From the NCBI GenBank assembly GCA_015227615.1, contig JAALGZ010000019.1:62001-126000 (forward strand): a stretch of DNA of 64,000 bases, in the 5' to 3' direction. This document shows, piece by piece, positions 55,303 through 64,000 of the stretch. This DNA is from Labyrinthula sp. Ha (Eukaryota; Sar; Bigyra; Labyrinthulida; Labyrinthulaceae). A model generated the notes under the pieces. That model was not told where the DNA came from and did not search any database. It was given only the letters and a program-made list of their open reading frames with translations. Position 1 is the first letter of the stretch. Every line of letters starts with the position of its first letter. The position numbers were made by a program, and so were the translations under genes.

Positions 55303-55992
55303 TTACACTACAGTGGGGGATGCTGTTGGTGCTTGTGGTACTATTTCTTCTTTTGACTGGTTAATACGTTGTATTATAGCACCCGCTGTTACTAATCCCA
55401 AAAATAGCATGATACAAAGAACTGCATAACATCGTCTTTTAAATATTTCTTGCTCTGAAGCCAAATCTTCTCTTCGTAGAACTAACAAATTCAAATTTCT
55501 AGAGGAGGAAAATTCAAAATCAAAGAAGCCTCGTGCATCTGAATTGGAAGTTGAGCCACTACGTTTTTTTGTCTCCATTCCACCATAAGCAGTTGTTGGA
55601 AATGAACTCATGAAAATACTCGTTCTATCAGAATCCCTGTTTCTATCAGGTACTCGTTTTACAACCTTTTTATTAAAACATGGTTCAGAATTTCTCCAAG
55701 TAAATCTACTTATCATATCAGAACTTTGGGCAGCAGACGGATTAGGGGATGGACCAGATAGAGAAAAGAGAGGATTTCCTGTGTGTGAGTTTCTTTCTGT
55801 TACTACTTCTATTTCTAAAGGTGATACTGGTATTCTATCAGAGGAAAGAAATCTAGTACTAGAAGAATTTTCCCAGATGCTATTATATGGTTTATTCATG
55901 AGGTATTTAATAAAAGAATTAAAGTTTTGAATGTGTGCTTGGCTAGTATTCCAGTTTTGGTTTTGATACTTGTTACTTAAATATGTTTGCAC
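55303..55992 (-). CDS. Unknown Ser-rich single-pass membrane protein
   Basis: The frame is 229 residues. Met32 (MNKPYNSIWENSSSTRF, near 55899) is a more likely start, because the first 31 residues are low-complexity Asn/Gln-rich. The body is hydrophilic and Ser/Arg-rich, with possible phosphosites such as RIPVSPLEIE and LFSLSGPSPNPS. One TM helix lies near the C-terminus (about 190-207, AVLCIMLFLGLVTAGAII), followed by a short tail ending PTASPTVV. This is the layout of a tail-anchored or type II protein. No homologue is recognised. It converges on the kinase gene with a 75-nt gap. Confidence 0.55.
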   Translation of the reverse strand: MQTYLSNKYQNQNWNTSQAHIQNFNSFIKYLMNKPYNSIWENSSSTRFLSSDRIPVSPLEIEVVTERNSHTGNPLFSLSGPSPNPSAAQSSDMISRFTWRNSEPCFNKKVVKRVPDRNRDSDRTSIFMSSFPTTAYGGMETKKRSGSTSNSDARGFFDFEFSSSRNLNLLVLRREDLASEQEIFKRRCYAVLCIMLFLGLVTAGAIIQRINQSKEEIVPQAPTASPTVV

Positions 55993-56139
55993 TATGTTTG
56001 TGGTCGTTTGTGTACTGGAATAGCTGTATTAGTAAATTATGAATTATCGGGACATTTCCGGGATTCCCAACTTTCTTGACTATGTGATTGGGCGTGTTTA
56101 ACGAGAGTATCTTAACGAGAACTCTTAAATAGGAGCTGT

Positions 56140-56201
56140 CTCGTTATCTCGCAATATAATTATTTTGATAAGATCCTTCTCGAGAAGCTCTCGCTATCTC
56201 G
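56140..56201 (+). repeat. 62-nt direct repeat, copy A
   Basis: It starts CTCGTTATCTCGCAATA and ends CTATCTCG. Aligned without gaps to 57018-57079, about 51 of 62 bases agree by eye. It is immediately followed by the palindrome TCTCGCGAGA (56197-56206) and more CGAGA strings. Confidence 0.6.
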
Positions 56202-57017
56202 CGAGAACTAACGAGAGAAATATTTTTTGGGCAATTGGAATTTGGTCTCCTGCACCAACTCTTCATACAAAATTTTGGTACCAAATAAAAAACAAAAATA
56301 CAACAAAATGATAAAATCTGTGAAAAGGAAGCGCTAATGAATGTAATTATTTGCTTAGCTTCTTCATTTTTGTAAGGTTTGTTGAGGTTAAAGTTAAAAG
56401 AATAGTTTGCTTACTCAAGTTAATTTTACAACACATGTACATTTAGGTTTTTTATGTTGTTGATGTTATGGCGAAAACTCTGAATATAATATAAATAAGA
56501 GTTCATCAGTAAAAACAGGGAAAACCACGAAGGATAAGAACCCTGAAAATAGTACAGTAATCTTTTCCCGCTTTTTATTGTATATGTATCAACTAAATTT
56601 AATTATTTCTTTGTCAAGACTCTTCAGTTCCTAGGTCGCACCTCACCATGAACGTGTCATCTTGAAGTGACTCCCTCCAATTAAAATCCATCTTTGCAAG
56701 AGAAAATGCTCTTTAAATATGTGTGTAAATTTTTTTGAAACAAAGTTTCGACAGAGATAGAGTCATTTTCATATGATGATTATACATTAATCATGCTAAC
56801 TTGTGCAGTAGTTTTGTTTTTTGTCAAGTTAAGTTAGTAAAATTTGAAAACAGATTAGATAATAAGAATTAATAAAGGAAAAGTTTTTGAATGATATATT
56901 TTAGGTTTTATAACTCTTAGTTGCTGCATAGTGTTAGTGGAATTGGACTATGAAAATTTTGAGCAATATTGGGTCATGAATGATTCTTTCTCGAGAAAAC
57001 TTTCCGAGAGGTCTTCT

Positions 57018-57079
57018 CTCGTTATCTTGCAATACAAATATTTTGGAAAAATCCTTTTCGAGAAGCCATTGTTATCTCG
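57018..57079 (+). repeat. 62-nt direct repeat, copy B
   Basis: It starts CTCGTTATCTTGCAATA and ends TTATCTCG. It is preceded by GAGAAAACTTTCCGAGAG, a string also present in near-identical form at about 42823. The pair A/B lies about 880 bp apart in the same orientation and may mark the ends of a small mobile element or a dispersed repeat family. Confidence 0.6.
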
Positions 57080-57679
57080 ATAAACACGTCTATATCTGAT
57101 ATAAGAAAATTGTTGTGGAAATGGAAAAGGAAGAAGTGGGTATTCAAAGCTAAAGATACAGTAAAATTAATTCTTCTAAAGACCTACGTATTTGATTTTA
57201 TCCAGGGGATTAATTTAACTAGGTGGGCTAACCTTCTGCAAACCTTACTTTTGCTGCCTGTTCTTATATACTTTAAAACATCTTTCCCTGTCGAAATTAT
57301 GACAACTACTAATATATTTGCTTAGCCAGGTTTGTTATGTTCATATACGTGCTCTCATTTGTTAAATGACCAAGGCTGTAGGCTCGCAGTCTAGCAATGT
57401 TTATTATGTTTCAGATTACACAATATCAGTGATTACTATATGAACACTTTTGTCAATAGTGTAGAAAAAAAATAAACAACCTTGAGTTCAAACATAGTTC
57501 GCTCATTAAAAGAGCAGTTGCTAGAGGCTAGTCTATACCATTTTGGGCGTTGAGGTTTTAAAAACACTAAACCTTGAGAAATGGAGAAATGTTTGACAAC
57601 AACAATATTTCAGAGCCTGTGACTAGGTCACAACAGCTCCTAAACATATCCCTAAACCTTGCCAGTTGACGGATTGAAG

Positions 57680-59475
57680 ACCTTTCATTAAATATAGCGT
57701 CTCTTAACGTTGGTCATCTTGCTGAAAATAAGGCTAGTACCCTTGCAAAATACGTTCATAATACATCATCCCTGGGCATTTCACTAATACAAGAAATCAA
57801 CCCAAGAGAGGTTGCAAGACTAACGCAAACCAACGGCGCAATCAGCCAAAAAGTAGTCAGAATGAGGTTTTCTTCGGAAGATAGCGTCAGTTCAGTTGAT
57901 GTGACAATCTTCGTGAGTCAGCAGCTTCTCCCGATGGTAAGTATCTCTATGGAGTGAGTGACAGAATCCTGGTCCCGAGCTTTATGTTAACTGCAAGAAA
58001 GGCTTCGAATATGGCCAATGTATATGCCTCTGACTTTGGAGAATCCGCACCAAAATGCAAAGAGCTCTACAAAGCATTACGAAAGCATGTACTGGACAAT
58101 TTAAAAAAATATTATCCTTAATTGACAGAGATCTAAGGGCTCAAATTGATTGGAATCAACTGAACAAGGGCAACAAGCTGAATAGGTCATCTAACAGTAA
58201 CACAAATGGTATATTGCGCCGCGAATTTATAAAGGAGAATATATCATATATTGTCAATCAATACACTCAGATCTGGTAAACCTGGTACTAACGAACATAT
58301 CAACTTTATTCCACGAAACCCTACTATCGGTGCATCGGAATTAAGTCTCTTCCTAACTTCACAGGTTGTGCAGATGAGGAAGCTCCATATAAATGGAGCA
58401 AAAGCTCAGCGAATTCGGAATTAAGTCCCTTCAGCTCATATTGATATAAACATCAACCTCTGACTCATAGATAACAATGGAGCACCACAGCAAACAATGG
58501 GAAAAGATATCTCAATGCACAAACAACAGAACAAAGATCCATTCGCCACAGCGCTAAAAATTTCATCAAATTGTCAACAGGGAAGAAATAGAAAACACGA
58601 CTGTCATACCAGCCACAAATGAAGATACAGAAGAGAAATCGTAAAAAAATGGTTGAGTAACTTCCATAGAGTCAAGATAATAGAGACACTTGATTATTTT
58701 TGCCTTAAGAAAATGAAGTGGAGAGTCATGACTATATATAAATAAGTTGGAACTTACAACGAACTAATGTGGCTAGAAGTAGAGTTAGTTATAATGGGTA
58801 GCGGAACATCAAATCTAATTCAACAAATTTTTTATGTAAAAATAACACCAGAGAAGTCAATAAGATATTTATAACATCAATGAAAATGCAATAGCATCAA
58901 ACCGTCAAAAATCCTAACGCGAAAAGGCTCAAAAGATAACAGCTCAAGATTTCTCAAAGGCATGATTAAACTACGCAGAACCACATCCATCCAAAGCTAC
59001 ACAAATATCCACAGAGTCAGCCAAGAGTTTACACATAGTCGTAAAACTTAAAACCCAGATATATTGTAGAAAATGGACACCAATTTATCCACCAAGGAAG
59101 CGAAAAAAAAATGAAACTACTCAAGACTTGCAAGGCGCTTTTTAAGAATAATACATATCTGACGAAATTTCTGAAATATTCCACATACAAACTGCAGTAA
59201 TCCATCAACAAATCACAGAGCTACTTCACGGAAATTTTACCCTAATAAATAGACATAGTCATCATCTGCAGTGGCAACCTCGCTTCGTGTACAGAGACAA
59301 AGATAGTACAAATGGTACCAATAACTACAGACTCATTATATTTCTCAATAGCCATTTACACATGAGGACAAAGATAAAACAACTCTATATCCTCTCACTT
59401 AAAACCGAAGTGTACGTTGAAGAAATTAAAAGAAACAGTATAATACCCGGGAATACCAGTAAAGACGTTTTTTAG
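57680..59475 (+). mobile_element. Decayed LINE-like non-LTR retrotransposon
   Basis: Translated fragments in all three plus frames line up in LINE order. At 57682-57960 an AP-endonuclease start is seen (SLNIASLNVGHL, SLGISLIQEI). At about 57930-58120 the segment RILVPSFML...NMANVYASDFG is followed by further endonuclease-like sequence. At about 59270-59350 the entry to a reverse transcriptase appears (VYRDKDSTNGTNNYRLIIF; the family form is K-x-D...NYRPI). Stops and frame changes are frequent, so the copy is inactive and old. The catalytic FADD box was not found. The element may extend to about 60300, where only weak traces remain. The 57110-57325 frame lies outside the recognised part. Confidence 0.6.
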
Positions 59476-61820
59476 AATAGTTTTACAAATAATATCTAAG
59501 TACAAATAAATATATTCAACAATTAAAAACCTTAGATGGCAATAATAATTATAACATTCAACTGAAACTACAACATAAACTATGTCAATACATGATCAAA
59601 AAAGTTACTTATGTATTCAAAGGTAATAGAATACATAAAATTGAAGGAATACCCTCTGATTGTAGAGTAGAACAGCCCAGACACACACACGCCCTACGAA
59701 TACTCAAAATTATTAGCCCTCATAGTACATCTTTAAACTCCCACCAAAGGAACAAGAACGCATCTTACTGGGTATGAATAATCATTGCACAAAGAATGCT
59801 CGCTTCACTCTTGGAATATAAATCATGCAATATCCGCTTTGACTTGAAGCAGCCAAAACGGTAGTTATGGTACTGTTCCACTCTAGTACAACAATGGTGA
59901 TAAGGATAGGAGCATCCGCTACAAGATAAGCTTAGTGCATAGAAGCGCATGAAACCACCAACACTTCAATATATAGCTAGACTCTAGTAACCAAAAAAAT
60001 CCTGCATGATACCCCTTTCTTCGGCTAGAGGATATATCTTAGAAAGAAAGTACTATATAACGACAATAGTAATCTAGCCAAGGAAGAAGCTGCTATTCAT
60101 AATTAACAAACAAGAGACAAGAACCTTTGGGAAATTCTAAATAAGACCATGCAGCATTTCCTTTGCAAGCCTCCATATAGAAATATCCAAAGTCCCCGCT
60201 AATCCCCTCCCCCCAATAATAGGGGTATATTTAAATATACTCTTCTTCAAATCTGAAATAACTCGAAATATCTGAGTCAAATAAAGATCTAAAAAATCGA
60301 AGCTCAACTTATGGGGTATCTTCTTACTCCATGAATATACAATGAATTTATCTAAGAGCGCTAATGAAACATATTTGTGGCATCATCAATCCATAGCTCT
60401 CTCAATTTCCGTATGTTTTGCATTAGAAATATTTTTTCTTGTTTTCTTACTTATTTGCTATATTTTATGTCTGTTTTTTCCAAAAATATTCTCCGGAAAA
60501 GAGTCGACCATTGGAATAACATTTTAGGAAATTGATCCTAGCATAGCAAAAAGACAGTTTGGCGATATTGGAGTTCCAGCACTGTAAAACACCAGAATTT
60601 TTAGCATAGGGTCATTCTTCTGGCAACGGGATGATAATAGAACTAACAATTAAGCATTAAACTGAATTAAAGAACCATTACACAAACCAGTCTACAAATC
60701 CAAATAATCGAGAATGAAATTTATTCATAAGGTGTACCTAGTTTGAATAACAAATAGAGACACATCACAGGTCCTAGGATTTGACCACTTGGCCCAACAC
60801 ACTAATAGTTACGGAACTCCAATCAATCCGTAACCTTACACTATATAAAAAATCGACCAGTTCTTGAAAAAAATAAAATATTTAGTCAACGAAAACTAGT
60901 CAAACTTGTAATATATGAATAGGTTTATGTTTTTCCATAAATAAATTTTATATGCCTCTAACAGCTACATTTACTGGTATACTCTTAACTTTGGGATCTA
61001 ATTCTGGAAAAAAAATATTTGAAAATATATTCATTAAGCAATAACGTAGTTACACCATAATATTTTGAAACTAAACGCAAAAACTTATTCACATTATTTT
61101 GTTTTAATGGTCTAATAATTCCATAGAAATAGCTACAGCTAGTTAAACAAACAGGGTTATCTGCCTTGTACCTAAATTTTAGCCCTGACTTGTTTGCTAT
61201 AAAAAGTTTTCTTTGAAGTCTCGTGAACCTTATTAGCCCGCCATCAGCCCCTAAGTTATAATACTGCACTAAGAGATCACTCAAATACCAGATGCTTAAA
61301 CATTCCACAAGTGATTGATCCTAACGCCTAAGAGATGATTCACAATGCTATATGGAGCATAGTAGGATCGTGTGAAATTCAATGAGATAGTTTGGGGAAA
61401 TTCTAGACCCTGGGATATTAATTATAGCGGAAGCTGGATGGATAAGTCTTAGCTTCAAGATATTCCATCCATTTCTCATAGTTATTAACAAAAATTGTTT
61501 TCAGATAGCTGAACTATTGTATTTAGCTAGAGGCTTTTGGTCTTCTGAGAAGGTATTCTTGAGTTATGAATAAGTATATTTAAAAACAAATCTTAATATT
61601 TAGTTGTATAAATATATCGCAGCATGCAGTAAATAGTATCGAGAAAATCAGTTAAGGTAATATGGTACACTAGGTAAAAAGAGAATGTGCTTTAATTCTA
61701 CAGGCGTTCGTTGATGGATCCGTAATTTGCAAGAGGTCTATCACAAATGAGTTGCATGCAAAATAATCTTTGATTGATTCTAATTAGGACACCTACTTGT
61801 ACATTTTGGAATCTACGCAA
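59476..61820. other. Stop-rich stretch, possible LINE 3' remnants
   Basis: No intact gene. Between 59476 and about 60300 the plus strand is purine- and C-richer than typical local DNA, similar to the LINE region before it, and may be its eroded 3' half. Afterwards composition returns to the background. A 107-codon minus frame at 60985-61308 (containing GADGGLIRFTRLQRKLFIA) is not recognised and may be chance. Confidence 0.35.
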
Positions 61821-61917
61821 TCCTTAATCTAATTGGAAATACTGAAGCAGAAGCTTCTTTCAAATATTTTAATCAAATGAAAAGAATAGTCTTATCCCAC
61901 AAGATCATATGTTGAGA
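61800..61917 (+). mobile_element. Possible hAT transposase C-terminal remnant
   Basis: One frame reads GIYAILNLIGNTEAEASFKY followed by FNQMKRIVLSHKI. This resembles the hAT-family dimerisation segment, whose form is about (S/N)-x-E-A/C-E-R-x-F-S-x-(L/M)-K-x-I-K-x-x-L-R. The preceding hydrophobic stretch also fits. Only about 35 residues are visible and upstream frames are broken, so this is a suggestion. Confidence 0.25.
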
Positions 61918-64000
61918 ATTCTAAAACCGCATAGTAAAAATGAATACTGATTAGTAACATAGGAACACGATACATTTTTATCCAGCTATAGATTGTCAAA
62001 AAGACAAAGAAATGGGTTAGCTATTACCACAAGTTAATTTATTCGTACTCATTTTTACCTTATAATTAGAGGTAATTTTGCAAAAACTAGTTGTAAAAGT
62101 GCTCGTTTAAGGAAAATTCAAGAATATAGCTCATCATAAGATAACCTTTTAAAGCGCTCAATAACAAGATCCTGACGCTGTTTCTAGATAAATCTTGTAT
62201 AGATAACAAGCGTACATGTTCAATCTCTATAGTTTTTTTTATAATTTTCTGTCACAAATATCATCAATATCTACCATCTATGACTAGCTATGCAAGTTTT
62301 GTTAAAATAATCTCAAATACTTCTTACATATATAACATTTTCATACTAAATTACCGTACTTTACGTAAGGAGAGAAGTGCAAAATTTGAAACCCAGTCGG
62401 TATTCTTCTAAGAATAATTTGGGAAATATTTAATTATTAACCTAGCTCGTCTTCTCAGTCAATAACCCGCTAGGTAAATTCTAAGAGCTCTTCATACTAA
62501 TACCAAAATATTAAGAATTTGAGAATAGCTCTAACTATACAACAATTTTTCTTTTGATTCTTCTCAATGTGTTTGATTTCTTTCTTAATAGCTTCATTAG
62601 CTCAATATTCTATTTTCAATATACTAAGCTTCACAATAATCTTTTTTGGGATATTTTCTCTGAAAAGCCTTTTATTTATAAAAATTTTGTTTAAGTACGG
62701 GGATTCATGGTGATTCCTGATAGTTCAAAAGAACTCATAAGCTGACAGAATTATATTAATTTCAAGAACCCTCAGAATTTAGAGCCTTGTATTATATGAA
62801 TTACAAAGAACTGTGCGAAAATACATTAATCAAATAGATTCTAGTGATAGTATGTTCAAGATTTCTTCCTCCGCTGAATGAAAAGTATTGTGAATTGGTA
62901 GATGATGGTCATTCTTTCATGAATCCAAGACAAACAATAAACTGTAATAATCAGTCTTTTCAATAATGACATTCGGAATCTCGGATTTAACATTTCTGGA
63001 GATTCATTATTTACTGGTAATGCTTTGGCCCTCTGGTAACCATCATCCACATCTGCTATAGATTAGATTCTAACGGCCTAAACGACAAGGAATATTTTCT
63101 CCCTGCCCCATTTACTTGATAATTTTTTTACAAATATAAATATTTTCTTGTATTTTTCTCTTTTGAGCTTTGTTCAATCAACTCAATAAGTACCTTATTT
63201 AATCCTCAACATAATAAAAGCCTTCATCTGGTTGCTATGGTTACAGTTGGATCAAGATCATATTACGAAATCTGTTTCAATCTTAATGTAGCAACTATAG
63301 GATAAGAGTTTTATTTCAATTATTCTTGAAAGAAGGATAAATTGTTTTGGGTTAGAATTGATGAGTTGAGATATCCCATTAATCGTCACGGTTATCCTAT
63401 CCCGACAAATACAGCTCCCATGCAGGAGGTTCTTACTATCCGTATAGCAACATCAAATATTTGCACGGAGATTCTCAACCCCCGTCCCATTATGTTACTT
63501 TGTTACTGGGGTTTACATTCCTATATGGTATACTCATTATATTATTATTTTCCATACATATACAACCTGGTGTTTTTTTCATCGGTTGCGTATCAAATTA
63601 ACACCAGGTCACTGCTTAGGTCATATCCCACTAAGAAGAATTCCAAATTAGATGGATTAGCCATTTATATGTTACCAGACTTAATACAAAGAACCGCAAA
63701 TAAATCTAAGAGATAAAATAAGTAAGTACTCTTAGAAAGAAATATTTCTGAACTTTCTTATTCATTGATAATTGAATTAATTTAATTTTTATGGCTTTAT
63801 AAGGGGGCATTCTTGCAATGTTCTATATTAATTTTAATTCTATTACGATAATGTATAATATACCAATTTTCATGCTTAGCTTTGAAGTGGATTACTATTC
63901 TCCAATAGGGAATTGTAAGTTTGAATCCAACTGGTGTTTAGTCAAATTGTGGTTATTGGGTACCTCAATTCCCATTTGTCTCATTTTGCAAGTAGCAACA
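61918..64000. other. Terminal gene-poor stretch
   Basis: No recognised gene. The longest frame, 124 codons at 63342-63716 (+), starts MFWVRIDELRYPINRHGYPI and is somewhat less biased than random AT-rich sequence, but it has no identifiable domain. The sequence runs off the window without a feature. Confidence 0.45.

Larger units (their letters stand above)
55993..57679. other. Intergenic stretch with paired CG-rich repeats
   Basis: No gene is recognised. The notable content is two direct repeats of 62 nt, at 56140 and 57018, each rich in CTCG/CGAG strings that stand out in AT-rich DNA (listed separately). Confidence 0.5.

Noticed and set aside
44571-60795. Shared ACCACTTGGCCCAA string at about 44572 and 60783
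   Set aside because: A single 14-nt match between two desert sites without flanking similarity can arise by chance in 64 kb.
60985-61308. A 107-codon minus-strand frame as a transposon protein
   Set aside because: No motif of RNase H, integrase or transposase could be placed. Length alone is not convincing in this composition.

Overview
This 64 kb window is AT-rich eukaryotic nuclear DNA. Every recognised product is eukaryotic: an FG nucleoporin, SmD2, eIF3f, a nucleus-encoded mitochondrial bL28, a cyclic-nucleotide-dependent AGC kinase and bZIP-like proteins. Five introns could be placed with confidence, all 30-32 nt long. A mucin-like membrane protein built on Pro-Ser-x-Ser-Pro repeats, a family GH32 glycosidase and minute introns together suggest a stramenopile-like protist. 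Blastocystis is the best known lineage with introns of about 31 nt. This placement is an inference and no species is claimed. TAA, TAG and TGA all end recognised genes, so the standard code appears to apply.

Genes sit in tight clusters separated by multi-kilobase stretches without recognisable genes. Cluster 1 (2.8-9.3 kb): a Nup214/Nup159-like nucleoporin (+), then a broken bZIP paralogue (-) and its intact sister (-). Cluster 2 (19.9-21.7 kb): a hotdog thioesterase-like protein (+) converging on a third bZIP-like gene (-). Cluster 3 (24.1-27.1 kb): an MFS carrier followed in the same frame, 18 nt later, by a K+-dependent Na+/Ca2+ exchanger (-). Cluster 4 (30.1-32.1 kb): eIF3f (+), bL28m (-) and a coiled-coil protein (+). 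Cluster 5 (36.7-40.4 kb): an SLC1-type Na+/dicarboxylate-amino acid symporter (+), a mucin-like type III membrane protein (+) and a secreted-type LRR membrane protein (-). Cluster 6 (45.2-48.4 kb): SmD2 (+), an unknown 378-residue alpha-helical protein (+) and a GH32 enzyme (-). Cluster 7 (52.6-56.0 kb): a PKG-like kinase (+) and an unknown single-pass membrane protein (-).

In the clusters, convergent genes end only 2 to about 75 nt apart, so their 3' UTRs must overlap. The single-frame view hides several genes: eIF3f, bL28m, SmD2 and the LRR protein become whole only when the minute introns are removed. The SmD2 gene, a spliceosome component, carries one of these introns itself.

The deserts (1-2.8, 9.3-19.9, 21.7-24.1, 27.1-30.1, 32.1-36.7, 40.4-45.2, 48.4-52.6 and 56-64 kb) hold mostly stop-rich sequence. 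Within them are a decayed LINE-like retrotransposon (about 57.7-59.5 kb), a possible hAT transposase tail (61.8 kb), two small dispersed repeat families and a few weak open frames. No tRNA, rRNA or CRISPR was recognised.
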